Shown here piece by piece: positions 1-8,541 of a DNA stretch of 64,000 bases. The position numbers and the translations under genes were made by a program. Below the pieces are notes generated by a model, which had not been told where the DNA came from, did no database searches, and saw only the letters and a program-made list of their open reading frames with translations. The DNA comes from Candidatus Poseidoniaceae archaeon. GTDB lineage: Archaea; Thermoplasmatota; Poseidoniia; Poseidoniales; Poseidoniaceae. The stretch lies in contig CALJHE010000002.1 of assembly GCA_938075675.1 (NCBI GenBank), positions 81,984 to 145,983 of the forward strand, in the 5' to 3' direction. Each line of letters opens with the position of its first letter. The first letter of the stretch is position 1.

Positions 1-229
1 CGGTTTCTAACTCACTTGGAAGTTGTTCAATGATGAGAGCGTCATGAGGACACTTATTGACACAGATTCCACATCCAATACAGAGACTTTCCGAGATGTG
101 AGGCTTACCAGTTTTCTCGTCGAGAATGATGCATTCCTGACCGTTTCGAACCGGTGGGCAAAATGCATGGCATTCATCGTTACACTTCTTTGGTTGACAA
201 TTGTCCTCTTTGAGGACTGCGACTCTCAT
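1..229 (-). CDS. rli1: Ribosome-recycling ATPase ABCE1/Rli1, N-terminal part (gene runs off the left edge)
   Basis: Only the first 76 codons lie in the window; the gene continues beyond position 1. The visible protein starts MRVAVLKEDNCQPKKC and carries eight cysteines in two ferredoxin-like clusters, the second being CIGCGICVNKCP. This is the iron-sulfur domain that precedes the two ATPase cassettes in ABCE1, the factor that splits archaeal and eukaryotic ribosomes after termination. The start ATG at 229 has a strong Shine-Dalgarno site (GGAGGTGA) a few bases upstream. It lies downstream of rpl10e on the same strand, a sensible translation neighbourhood. The nucleotide-binding domains cannot be checked here. 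Confidence 0.93.
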   Translation of the reverse strand, partial: MRVAVLKEDNCQPKKCNDECHAFCPPVRNGQECIILDEKTGKPHISESLCIGCGICVNKCPHDALIIEQLPSELET

Positions 230-299
230 TCATTCACCTCCTGTTGCTGTAATGTTTGCTTTCGGTTCGGACTTAAGGAACTCTCGCCCAATAAGCCTC

Positions 300-335
300 A
301 ACAAACGAGGTTTGTTTGACACTGGGCTTGGCCCA
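300..335 (-). terminator. Two tandem small hairpins between rpl10e and rli1
   Basis: Two perfect inverted repeats with 3-nt loops lie side by side after the rpl10e stop: TGGGC/GCCCA at 323-327 and 331-335, and AACAAAC/GTTTGTT at 300-306 and 310-316. No clear T-run follows on the minus strand, so this could be a terminator, an mRNA-processing site or an attenuator between the two translation genes. Confidence 0.35.
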
Positions 336-342
336 ATGGGTT

Positions 343-882
343 TCAAATGAGTCCCTTGAGGTGCTCGTGTCCCTTGATGAGGCGTACTGTGCAAGGGGTT
401 GGGAATTTCATGCTCGCCTTGCGAAGTGCATCACGGGCGGTCAGGTAGTTCTCTGGATGAACTTGCAAAGAGATCACTCGCTGTCCACGCTTGACACGGG
501 CAGCAGTACCGACGTTCTTTCCGAAAGCACATCGCATACCTTGTGAAACACGGTCAGCACCTGCTCCAGTTGCTTGCTTGTTTTCACGAAGGACATGATG
601 AGGGAAGGTGTGGACACGGAGAGCGTATCCTTGGGTTCCAGCAATCTTACGGATGGTTGAGTTGGAGATAACACGGGCAGCTTCGAGGGCTGTGTGTCGG
701 ATTTGACAGTTGTTGTCAGCACGGAGTTCCATGACGACAGGGAACTTTCCTGTCTCCGCAGCAACACGGTTTCCGACGTGGTACTGGTGAATTCTGTTGT
801 TTGGCACACCGCCGATGTACTTACGTCGGGTGTAGGCAGGACCTTTGAGGCGGCGATACATCGATGCTGGTTTACGTGCCAT
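343..882 (-). CDS. rpl10e: Large-subunit ribosomal protein L10e (uL16 family)
   Basis: A 179-residue protein that starts MARKPASMYRRLKGPAYTR, the conserved beginning of archaeal and eukaryotic L10e. It binds 23S rRNA near the A-site tRNA and the P-stalk base. The basic N-terminus and the central segment around HTFPHHVLRENKQATGAG agree with the family, and the length is normal. ATG 882 is preferred over an in-frame ATG at 927 because the family begins at MARKP and because GGAGAG lies just upstream of 882. The next gene on the strand encodes Rli1, so both act on the ribosome. A TATA-like run near 924-933 could drive it. Confidence 0.95.
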   Translation of the reverse strand: MARKPASMYRRLKGPAYTRRKYIGGVPNNRIHQYHVGNRVAAETGKFPVVMELRADNNCQIRHTALEAARVISNSTIRKIAGTQGYALRVHTFPHHVLRENKQATGAGADRVSQGMRCAFGKNVGTAARVKRGQRVISLQVHPENYLTARDALRKASMKFPTPCTVRLIKGHEHLKGLI

Positions 883-990
883 GATACTCTCTCCAAGCAC
901 TCCTGCGACCAATGTTTCCTTTATCATCTCTCCGCTTCATCCGTTCGGCACAAATTCAAGAAATGTGGAAGAACTCCTTCGTTCACATTT

Positions 991-1000
991 CGATAAAAGG
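991..1000 (+). promoter_or_regulatory. TATA-like element upstream of the 1031 gene
   Basis: The sequence cgataaaagg has its A/T core about 35 bases before the ATG at 1031, the expected spacing for an archaeal TATA box with a short leader. The region between 883 and 1030 is divergent, so it must also carry the rpl10e promoter. Confidence 0.4.
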
Positions 1001-1030
1001 TTTCATGTGCTCCTTTCACACCCTTCAATC

Positions 1031-2275
1031 ATGGCGAAGGGGTGGCGTGGACTTCTTGAGGAAGAATCTGAACACCAGTGGCTAGCCATGGGTGGATTTT
1101 TCGTATTCATCATCATCGGGGCTTTGCTGATTCAAGGCACATCTACCCTCCCTGGGGTAGACTATCGAACCAACGGTTTGGACGAAATGGATGGCCGAGT
1201 ACTGGAAATAATCTACGGCGACTCTGGCTCGTATACTGCAATGGTCATCAACAACGGTGAAGGCCAACTCTTCCATCACAACAACGATGTCGAAGTTCAC
1301 GACATAGGTGGAGAATACCCTGATGTACTCGGACTCAATTTCATCACGGAATTGCACGATGGTAGCATCGCAGTATCTCCGCAGAACAACACCCTTGACA
1401 TCATCCATGTAAACGCTGAAATGGAGCGCACCGTTCTACCGCTAACCGATGGCGAAGAACAATTTGACGTGCTGGATTTGGCAGAACAACAATCAGAGGA
1501 TTCCTATCGCTGGCTTATGGTCACAGATGAGGCAGAATCTTCCGGTCTTCGAGGCTTTGGACCGGTAGGAAGTGCACTGCTTCCAGTTGATGAACCAATG
1601 AAAAATGCAGACCTAACGGTCGCAACACCTGCTCCATCAAACATCAACTGGAGGATGGTTGAATCCTTAGGCGATGGCCAATGGGTAGCCGTGGGCTCCA
1701 TGGGTAGCGTATTCGGGAACGATGATAGCCCAGCAACCCCGACGAAACATCCAGTCATAGGATTCATCACATGGAACGACGGCCCTACTGCGCCAATGCT
1801 GACATCTATCGAAGAGATCGACAAGGGTGAAATCCATTCACTTATCCAACTTGAAAACGGAACATTACTGGCTGCTGGAACAGATTCGGCACTTTACATC
1901 GCCAAAGACCGAACAACGACTTCTATTGATGTAGCAAGTGTTTCGGCTTCAATCGATGAAACTGGAAAGATATGGTTGCTTGGCAGTAAAGGTAGTACAT
2001 CCGTAATTCGATTCGCCGATGGAGAATTGGAAACTTTACCTCTGTCACGCCCGATTCCCCTCAACATCGAAGTCTCTGATGTATCAGACGACATCCTCCA
2101 TGCGCACGGAGTCAATGAGAACGGCGAACCTGTGACCTACTCTATCGACACTTTGGCAATTGGCTCTATAGAGAGTGGCCGAGGATTTTTGAACCTTATG
2201 TTCGTTGCCATATCGAGCGTTGTGCTTGGTGTAATGTTATGGACGGGAAGCAAGAGATTGATTCAAAACCAATGA
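1031..2275 (+). CDS. Membrane-anchored protein with a beta-propeller-like outer domain, function unknown
   Basis: This 414-residue protein has a hydrophobic helix at about residues 20-37 (GGFFVFIIIGALLIQG) and a second one near the C-terminus (LMFVAISSVVLGVMLW), followed by a short basic tail. Between them is a roughly 340-residue acidic, polar, beta-rich region with repeating strand-turn units such as HSLIQLENGTLLAAG and WVAVGSMGS, which resembles a beta-propeller. The likely topology places this domain outside the cell. I cannot name a family. ATG 1031 was chosen because longer in-frame starts overlap the rpl10e leader and would add a non-conserved basic segment. It is followed at 108 bp by mutS and shows no obvious link to repair. 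Confidence 0.75.
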   Translation: MAKGWRGLLEEESEHQWLAMGGFFVFIIIGALLIQGTSTLPGVDYRTNGLDEMDGRVLEIIYGDSGSYTAMVINNGEGQLFHHNNDVEVHDIGGEYPDVLGLNFITELHDGSIAVSPQNNTLDIIHVNAEMERTVLPLTDGEEQFDVLDLAEQQSEDSYRWLMVTDEAESSGLRGFGPVGSALLPVDEPMKNADLTVATPAPSNINWRMVESLGDGQWVAVGSMGSVFGNDDSPATPTKHPVIGFITWNDGPTAPMLTSIEEIDKGEIHSLIQLENGTLLAAGTDSALYIAKDRTTTSIDVASVSASIDETGKIWLLGSKGSTSVIRFADGELETLPLSRPIPLNIEVSDVSDDILHAHGVNENGEPVTYSIDTLAIGSIESGRGFLNLMFVAISSVVLGVMLWTGSKRLIQNQ

Positions 2276-2306
2276 TGTGGAATTTGTCTCAGAAAAAAGG
2301 ACTTCT

Positions 2307-2324
2307 TTCTCGACGGCGCGAGAA
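2307..2324. repeat. Inverted repeat between the 1031 gene and mutS
   Basis: TTCTCG at 2307-2312 and CGAGAA at 2319-2324 form a perfect 6-bp stem with a GC-rich 6-nt loop, 31 bases after the upstream stop codon. It may be a terminator for the upstream gene or part of the mutS leader. Confidence 0.35.
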
Positions 2325-2383
2325 CCTTCATGTGCTCTCGGCAACGACAGAGAACTCCAGCGAGAGTAAGGAGTGTATCGAGT

Positions 2384-5038
2384 ATGGCAAAAAGGGGTAT
2401 GATGGACCAATTTATGGACATCAAGGAAGAACACCCCGATACTATTCTTTTCTTCCGCATGGGGGACTTTTACGAACTGTTTCACGAAGACGCTGTCGTT
2501 GGTTCAGAAGTGTTGGGACTTGCGCTCACTTCAAGGGATAAGAAAGCGGCAAAGCCAATCCAAATGGCCGGATTCCCGTGGCATGCACTGGAAGACAATA
2601 TACGAGTCATGCTCAAGGCTGGGCACAAGGTTACCGTAGCAGAGCAAGAGCAAGAATTGAGGGAAGGTGCCAAACTCCTCGAGAGGATTGTTACGCGTGT
2701 CTACACGCCTGGTAGCCTGTATGAAGAATCGTTACTCGGAACAGACGAACGCTCACTGCTTGTATCTGTCACCCTTGGAAAAGATGGTTTAGGGCTTGGT
2801 ATTTTTGATGCATCGACAGGGCAAGCGTGGGCTTCAAATCTCGAAGGAGACGACCGATTCGCACGTGCATTGGATGAAATAATGCGTTGGAAGCCAACGG
2901 AAATTGTCGTTTCTCCGAAAGATGCGGAGGATGATTCGCTGTGTGCTCTCTTTTCACACTTAGACGGCGTTCTCATCAGCCAACACCGAGCCAGCGATTC
3001 GAAACGAAGAAATCGCCTTGAGAAAGTTCTCAAAGTTGCCGATTTGGGTCATTTGGATTTAGACGATGCCCCATTGGCATTAGCTGCGGCAGGGCTTGCA
3101 GCTGACTATCTGGCAACAATGCACATTGCTGATGAAGTGCCCATACGCGATATCGAAGTCATCGATGAAGCAGGACACTTGGTATTGGACCAAACAACCC
3201 TACGCAATTTGGAATTGACATCAACATTGGCAGGAGAATTCGAAGGCAGTCTTCTTGCCTCTCTGAATGCGTGCAGAAGTGCGATGGGGCGGCGGCTGCT
3301 GAAAACATGGATACTCCGTCCATTATGCAATATCGAAGCAATTCATGCTCGCCATGAAGCAGTTGGCTCACTCTCTCGATCTGCTCGGCGGCTCGATGCT
3401 ATCCGTGAAGCATTACGTGGTTTGAGAGATATGGAGCGGCTCGCAACTCAATTGGCTTACAACCGGTCAAACGGCCGAGACCTCATGGCTGTATCAGACG
3501 CATTAGAGCGTATGCCAGCCATCATTAATTTGTGCCAAGAAACAGAAAACCCCCTGCTTTCTCACCTCTCCAGTGACCTTGACTGTTTGAGTGAGATGGC
3601 AGAAGATATCCGCAGGACTCTCGTGGATGAACCACCTTTGAGCATCAGAGATGGAGGTCTCGTTCGAACCGGATTGAACCAAAGTATCGACGAACTACGA
3701 GACACTTCTGCGACTGGACATTCTTGGTTCAGAAACTTGGAATTACAGTTACGTACAGAACTTGAAATCCCTTCGCTGAAAGTTCGTATGAACCGTCAAA
3801 TTGGATGGTTTATAGAAGTGACAAAATCCAATGAAAACAAAGTCCCAGACGAATGGCGACGAAAGCAACAAATGACGAATGGATCACGATACATTACGAC
3901 TGAACTCGCTGAACGCGACGACCTTTTACTCACTGCTGACACCAAGGTAAAGGAACTTGAGTACAGAGAATTCATCGCTTTGAGAGAACGCTGCAAAGTC
4001 AACGCACAAACTCTGGCAAACATTGCTGGGAGAGTGGCTGCGATTGATGTCCTCCAATGCTTTGCATCCATAGCCCGCACACGCTCATGGACTCGTCCTG
4101 AACTAACTGACGGTCATCACCTCAAGGCAGATGGTGCACGGCATCCGACGCTTGAAACCCAGTCCGGTTTCGTTCCAAACGATATTCATCTCAAAAAGAA
4201 GAGAAATTTCCTGTTGATTACCGGACCAAACATGGGTGGGAAATCGACCTATCTGCGTACGACTGCACTGCTCACAATTCTGGCTCAATGCGGGAGCTTT
4301 GTTCCAGCAAAGAAAGCAAAAATTGGATTAGTCGACCGAATATTCACGCGTGTTGGAGCCAGCGACGACTTACGTCGTGGACGTTCAACCTTCATGATGG
4401 AGATGATTGAAGTTGCACATATTCTTCGCCGGGCGACATCACAATCTTTGGTTCTGCTGGACGAAATAGGTAGAGGCACATCAACATTCGACGGATTATC
4501 GATTGCTTGGTCGGTTACTGAAGACATATGCAGGCGCATTGGTTCACGGACATTGTTTGCCACACACTATCATCAGCTGATTGGCTTGGAGGGAGAAGTG
4601 GACGGACTCGTAAACGTACATGTCCAGGTCGCTCAAGCCGACGGTGAGTTGCGTTTCATGCATACCGTTGCTGATGGCCCTTGCGATGATTCATATGGTG
4701 TTCAAGTTGCTGCCTTGGCTGGACTTCCAAGAGCGGTAGTCGAACGAGCGTCAGACCTCCTCGCTTTCCTTGAACAACAAGCAGACGGGGCTAAGGCCGG
4801 CGAAACCGGAACTCCGTCAGCCCGTGCCCAAGGGCAATCCAGCATCATGGGTTATTTTGCGGCTGCCGCAATGAACCAAACACAGCAATCATCACCTTCG
4901 ACACCAAGTATTCTCCCTGAGCAGCAAAAGACACTGGAATACCTAAGTCAAATCGACGCTGATGAACTTTCACCCAAGCAGGCACACGATGCCCTCTATA
5001 GACTTAAGAAACTCCTTGGCGGTGAAACAAATGTCTGA
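2384..5038 (+). CDS. mutS: DNA mismatch-repair protein MutS (MutS1 type)
   Basis: This 884-residue protein recognises mismatches and small loops and recruits MutL. The N-terminal mismatch-binding domain has the Phe-x-Glu motif in GDFYELF (F29, E31). Connector, lever and clamp domains follow, and the ATPase has Walker A TGPNMGGKST at about residues 613-622 and a Walker B region LVLLDEIGRGTSTFDG. The C-terminal tail contains SSIMGYF, similar to the region used for clamp or tetramer contacts. Length and domain order fit bacterial MutS1. ATG 2384 follows AAGGAG at a spacing of 10. The last 8 bases overlap mutL, so the two are probably co-translated. MutS1 is patchily found in archaea, which suggests acquisition from bacteria (inference). 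Confidence 0.97.
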   Translation: MAKRGMMDQFMDIKEEHPDTILFFRMGDFYELFHEDAVVGSEVLGLALTSRDKKAAKPIQMAGFPWHALEDNIRVMLKAGHKVTVAEQEQELREGAKLLERIVTRVYTPGSLYEESLLGTDERSLLVSVTLGKDGLGLGIFDASTGQAWASNLEGDDRFARALDEIMRWKPTEIVVSPKDAEDDSLCALFSHLDGVLISQHRASDSKRRNRLEKVLKVADLGHLDLDDAPLALAAAGLAADYLATMHIADEVPIRDIEVIDEAGHLVLDQTTLRNLELTSTLAGEFEGSLLASLNACRSAMGRRLLKTWILRPLCNIEAIHARHEAVGSLSRSARRLDAIREALRGLRDMERLATQLAYNRSNGRDLMAVSDALERMPAIINLCQETENPLLSHLSSDLDCLSEMAEDIRRTLVDEPPLSIRDGGLVRTGLNQSIDELRDTSATGHSWFRNLELQLRTELEIPSLKVRMNRQIGWFIEVTKSNENKVPDEWRRKQQMTNGSRYITTELAERDDLLLTADTKVKELEYREFIALRERCKVNAQTLANIAGRVAAIDVLQCFASIARTRSWTRPELTDGHHLKADGARHPTLETQSGFVPNDIHLKKKRNFLLITGPNMGGKSTYLRTTALLTILAQCGSFVPAKKAKIGLVDRIFTRVGASDDLRRGRSTFMMEMIEVAHILRRATSQSLVLLDEIGRGTSTFDGLSIAWSVTEDICRRIGSRTLFATHYHQLIGLEGEVDGLVNVHVQVAQADGELRFMHTVADGPCDDSYGVQVAALAGLPRAVVERASDLLAFLEQQADGAKAGETGTPSARAQGQSSIMGYFAAAAMNQTQQSSPSTPSILPEQQKTLEYLSQIDADELSPKQAHDALYRLKKLLGGETNV

Positions 5039-7037
5039 ACCGAACCGCATCATTCAACTCGATGAGACGACCATAGGCCATATCGCCGCAGGCGAAGTCG
5101 TTGAAAGACCTGCACAAGTGGTCAAAGAATTGCTTGAGAACAGCCTTGATGCTGGCTCTGAACGCCTCGTCATCACCATAGAGCGTGGAGGTTTTGACTT
5201 GATACGAGTCGAAGATGATGGAAGCGGGATTGATGAAGACGACTTACGCCTCGCCCTTGACCGGCATGCAACTTCAAAGTTGAAGAAGGCTGAAGATCTC
5301 AATTCCATCCATACCCTCGGATTTCGAGGTGAGGCTCTAGCAAGTATCGGCATGGTTTCTCACCTGTCCATATCCAGCCGACCAGCAGGTAAGGATGGTA
5401 AATCCATTACCATGGAAAACGGAGTAAAGGGGGATGTCGAACCGTTTGGAATGCAGCACGGCACCAGAATTGATGTCGAACATCTATTTCGAAATACCCC
5501 CGCTCGACTTGCTTTCCAACGACGCCCCGCAACCGAAAACTCACGAATCGTCGATGTCGTGGTGGCTCATGCCATGGCACACCAGTTGACTGGCTTTCGT
5601 TTGGTTATTGATGAGAGAGTCATGCTAGACATTCCAGTTGCTGATTCAATGACGGACCGACTTTTTGATCTGCTCGGTGGTCAAGTTGAATCAATGCTGG
5701 AGATGACTTCGCCCGATGGAGATGCTGAAGCGCCCGGAACCGAAAGGTGGACAGGATGGATCAGTACCCCTGACATCACGCGTGGCAAGGGTGACGATAT
5801 TCACATTTTGATTAACGAACGGCCAGTGGCTGCAGGTCCGTTTTTGCAAGCCATACGTCGTGGATACAGAACAAGACTCATGCAAGGAAGACATCCAATT
5901 GCCGTACTATCGCTCACCCTGCCTCCGGATGAAGTGGATGTGAACGTCCACCCTACAAAACGTGAAGTGCGATTGAGGCACTCATGGAGAGTTCTAGAAA
6001 GACTTGAACGAGCGATTGCTCATACCCTAGAATCGGTTCCAACACAACCCGATGCTGCCGGGGGCATCCCCGGACTACAAGGCCTTGGAATCAAAAAGGT
6101 CACATCGATTCAAGAACACCTTGCGCCGCAAACTTCACCACAGAATACCCTTGACGCAGCTGCTGGCTCACCAACTCTCGTACTTCCAAAAGAAAACCAA
6201 GCAGAGACTCCACCTGCTTGGGCAATCGCAGCTGGAGCACAACTGAACCTCCATGGAAGCCAAGCAACAGAACCTGAGGTTGAAGCCAAAAAGCGTCCTC
6301 AATCAACCGCTCCTGCGGCACAAGATACCTTGCCGGGCTTAGATGAAAAGCCAACTGCTCCCGCATTATCTCCCGCTGAGCGAATTCTGCACCGCCATGC
6401 TGGTTGTGGCTACCAGGTCTCTCCGAACGAAGAAAAACCACTCGACGGCATCATCAATGAGCTTCCAGAAATGGAACCGCTTGCCCAGTTTGCAGATTCG
6501 TATATCTTAGTCCAGGCAGAAGATGAGTTACTTCTTATCGACCAACACGCATTGCATGAGCGGATTCGATATGAGCGTCTGCGTAACGATGAATCGCTTT
6601 GGGAGAGTCAAATGAAACTTCAACCGGTACAGTTGAACCTTGATGCCCGACAATCCGTCCGAGTCGCTGCGTCGGTCGACACACTGTCTCAAGTTGGTTT
6701 TTCTCTGCGTGAAGGTGACAGTGGTTGGATGGTTGATTCAGCCCCACAATTACTCGAAGGCGAAGAACTCGTTCCTTTCCTCCTCGATTTGCTTCAAGAT
6801 ACTGCAGAGGATGGGGCTCCACTCGAAACAGTTGATAGAAGAAAAGACCACTTGGCATTCCTCAATGCGTGCAGAGGCGCAGTAAAGGCCAACCAGAAAC
6901 TCACCTTGCCTGAGATGCGAAGATTGCTGGACGATATGAGAAGAATACCAAACCCTTGGGCTTGCGTTCATGGAAGACCAACTGCACTGCGCTTACCGCT
7001 GAACGCTCTCGACCATCACTTTGGTCGTCATGGTTAA
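5031..7037 (+). CDS. mutL: DNA mismatch-repair protein MutL with endonuclease motif
   Basis: This 668-residue MutL has a GHKL ATPase domain (ELLENSLDAG, DDGSGID, GFRGEALASI, HPTKREVRL) at residues 1-340. A Pro/Ala/Gln-rich linker of about 130 residues follows, then the C-terminal dimerisation/nuclease domain. The metal-binding motif DQHALHERIRYE (from residue 504) matches DQHAx2Ex4E. It is joined by ACRGAVKAN, CVHGRPTA and a C-terminal HHFGRH. Together these indicate an active nicking endonuclease, as in organisms that lack MutH. ATG 5031 overlaps the mutS stop by 8 bp. The stop is shared in a TTAA overlap with convergent aroA. Confidence 0.97.
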   Translation: MSEPNRIIQLDETTIGHIAAGEVVERPAQVVKELLENSLDAGSERLVITIERGGFDLIRVEDDGSGIDEDDLRLALDRHATSKLKKAEDLNSIHTLGFRGEALASIGMVSHLSISSRPAGKDGKSITMENGVKGDVEPFGMQHGTRIDVEHLFRNTPARLAFQRRPATENSRIVDVVVAHAMAHQLTGFRLVIDERVMLDIPVADSMTDRLFDLLGGQVESMLEMTSPDGDAEAPGTERWTGWISTPDITRGKGDDIHILINERPVAAGPFLQAIRRGYRTRLMQGRHPIAVLSLTLPPDEVDVNVHPTKREVRLRHSWRVLERLERAIAHTLESVPTQPDAAGGIPGLQGLGIKKVTSIQEHLAPQTSPQNTLDAAAGSPTLVLPKENQAETPPAWAIAAGAQLNLHGSQATEPEVEAKKRPQSTAPAAQDTLPGLDEKPTAPALSPAERILHRHAGCGYQVSPNEEKPLDGIINELPEMEPLAQFADSYILVQAEDELLLIDQHALHERIRYERLRNDESLWESQMKLQPVQLNLDARQSVRVAASVDTLSQVGFSLREGDSGWMVDSAPQLLEGEELVPFLLDLLQDTAEDGAPLETVDRRKDHLAFLNACRGAVKANQKLTLPEMRRLLDDMRRIPNPWACVHGRPTALRLPLNALDHHFGRHG

Positions 7038-8467
7038 TCTTCAAGTGATGGGATTTGAACTGACTCGATTCCAACTCCTGCGTCTTGCAGACGTTGAACA
7101 AAGGCCTCATCAGCGACATGATGTAATTTTTGTCCAATCACCTCACCACCGGTTTTGGAAGCGAGGAGGACTGCTGTCATGAACAGACGGTGATCTCCGA
7201 ACGTTGGAACAGGATGTTCCGGCTTGCTCGGAACTTGGTTTCCTTCAACCTCTACCCCATCGGCAAGAAGTGTAGCTTGCAATCCAAAGTGTTCGAGCAA
7301 CTCAACAGTTCGTGTGAGGCGATTGCTTTCCTTGTGCGCTGCGTGAGCAGCCCCCGAAATCTTCCCACCACCGCCGAGGGCGAGTAAAGCAGCCATTGGT
7401 GGCAAAATGTCATTTGAATCCGTCACATCCAAATGTACAGAAGAAGATTTATCCATTACTTCGAGTATGCCTCCAGACCACTTTATGCCATATTCTATAG
7501 CAGATTCTTGAAGGATTTCATGCCCAATGGCGTTCTCTGTGTCTGGCCAACCGATGAGTTGAATCTTCGAAGAAAGACAATAGGAAGCGAGGACGGCAAA
7601 TGACGCCATGGATGCATCCCCTGGAACGGCATAGGTGTCTTCACCATTTGGAGACCAAGGTTTCAGCAAGCACTTGCCATCGCTCAATTCCATTTTACAA
7701 CCTGCAGACCGAACCATTTCTGCCGTCAGAGATGAATGTCGATTTGAGACTCCTTTTCCTTCAAGAGTGAGTACCGTATCGGTTGGTAGATTTGTCGACG
7801 CTAAAATCCATGAAGAAAGTGGTTGACTGGAGTGGGAGATATCGAGATGAACTCCGGATTGTAGTTTATCAGTATCCCATGGACCAGAAAGAATCACTGG
7901 TAAACGTTCCAAGCCTTGTCCGATTGACACTTCGACTCCGGCTTGACGCAGTGAGTCCCAGAGAGGTTCTGAGTTGCGCATACGCAGCGACTGATCTCCA
8001 TCGAGCATGATTGGGCCTTCCATTCCTGCAACTAGACCGGCAAGAAATCGTAGAGCAGTCCCCGAGTTGGCTGCATTAAGGACGCTTGCCGGACGACGAA
8101 ATCCGTCCGTACCGACACCGTGCATGACCCATTTGACTGAAAGTGGGTGTGGGCCAAGTTCCATAGGATTGATTTGGGTCAATAATTCTCCATCGGAGTC
8201 ATAATCGTCAAACTTGACACCCATCTGTGCTAAACAATTCCGCATGGCACGCACATCGTCACCCGATGCTGCAACATTTTCGAGGGTAATGCTTTGAGAG
8301 GTTTGAGAATAAAGAGCAAGAGCTCGGATGAGATGGCTTTTCGAAGGAGGTAAACGCCAATCAATCTTCGTGGAACTGGAACGAGGAGTCACTCGAAGAA
8401 TGCGTAAATCATTGCGCCGGTGGTCCTTTCCAGAAGTGGTCCAGCGCTTCACCCACTTCTTCGCCAT
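7034..8467 (-). CDS. aroA: 3-phosphoshikimate 1-carboxyvinyltransferase (EPSP synthase)
   Basis: The enzyme joins shikimate 3-phosphate and phosphoenolpyruvate in aromatic amino acid synthesis. The 477-residue protein has the signatures LPPSKSHLIRAL, NAANSGTALRFLAG, GDASMASFAV and FGDHRLFMTAVLLA, spread over the two inverse alpha-beta domains of the family. An N-terminal basic extension of about 35 residues precedes the first motif and is longer than in most homologues; the internal start is not obvious, so ATG 8467 is kept. It runs divergently from moaA, and its stop overlaps that of mutL by 4 bp. A second shikimate gene, aroD, lies at 39560. Confidence 0.93.
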   Translation of the reverse strand: MAKKWVKRWTTSGKDHRRNDLRILRVTPRSSSTKIDWRLPPSKSHLIRALALYSQTSQSITLENVAASGDDVRAMRNCLAQMGVKFDDYDSDGELLTQINPMELGPHPLSVKWVMHGVGTDGFRRPASVLNAANSGTALRFLAGLVAGMEGPIMLDGDQSLRMRNSEPLWDSLRQAGVEVSIGQGLERLPVILSGPWDTDKLQSGVHLDISHSSQPLSSWILASTNLPTDTVLTLEGKGVSNRHSSLTAEMVRSAGCKMELSDGKCLLKPWSPNGEDTYAVPGDASMASFAVLASYCLSSKIQLIGWPDTENAIGHEILQESAIEYGIKWSGGILEVMDKSSSVHLDVTDSNDILPPMAALLALGGGGKISGAAHAAHKESNRLTRTVELLEHFGLQATLLADGVEVEGNQVPSKPEHPVPTFGDHRLFMTAVLLASKTGGEVIGQKLHHVADEAFVQRLQDAGVGIESVQIPSLED

Positions 8468-8508
8468 GGTGCTCCCAATCTCCGAATACCCATCAACCCT
8501 TGCAACAC

Positions 8509-8518
8509 AGAATAAAAA
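8509..8518. promoter_or_regulatory. A/T element that may serve both moaA and aroA
   Basis: The run agaataaaaa sits about 28 bases before the moaA ATG, so moaA could be leaderless. Read on the other strand (tttttattct) it lies 46 bases before the aroA ATG. It is the only TATA-like run in this 74-bp divergent spacer. Confidence 0.4.
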
Positions 8519-8541
8519 GCCGAAGCCGCATAGGCTGTTCA

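Noticed and set aside
845..1030. A longer N-terminal start for the membrane protein at 1031
   Set aside because: The added residues overlap the rpl10e gene and leader, and there is no conserved content or ribosome site; ATG 1031 follows a TATA-like run.
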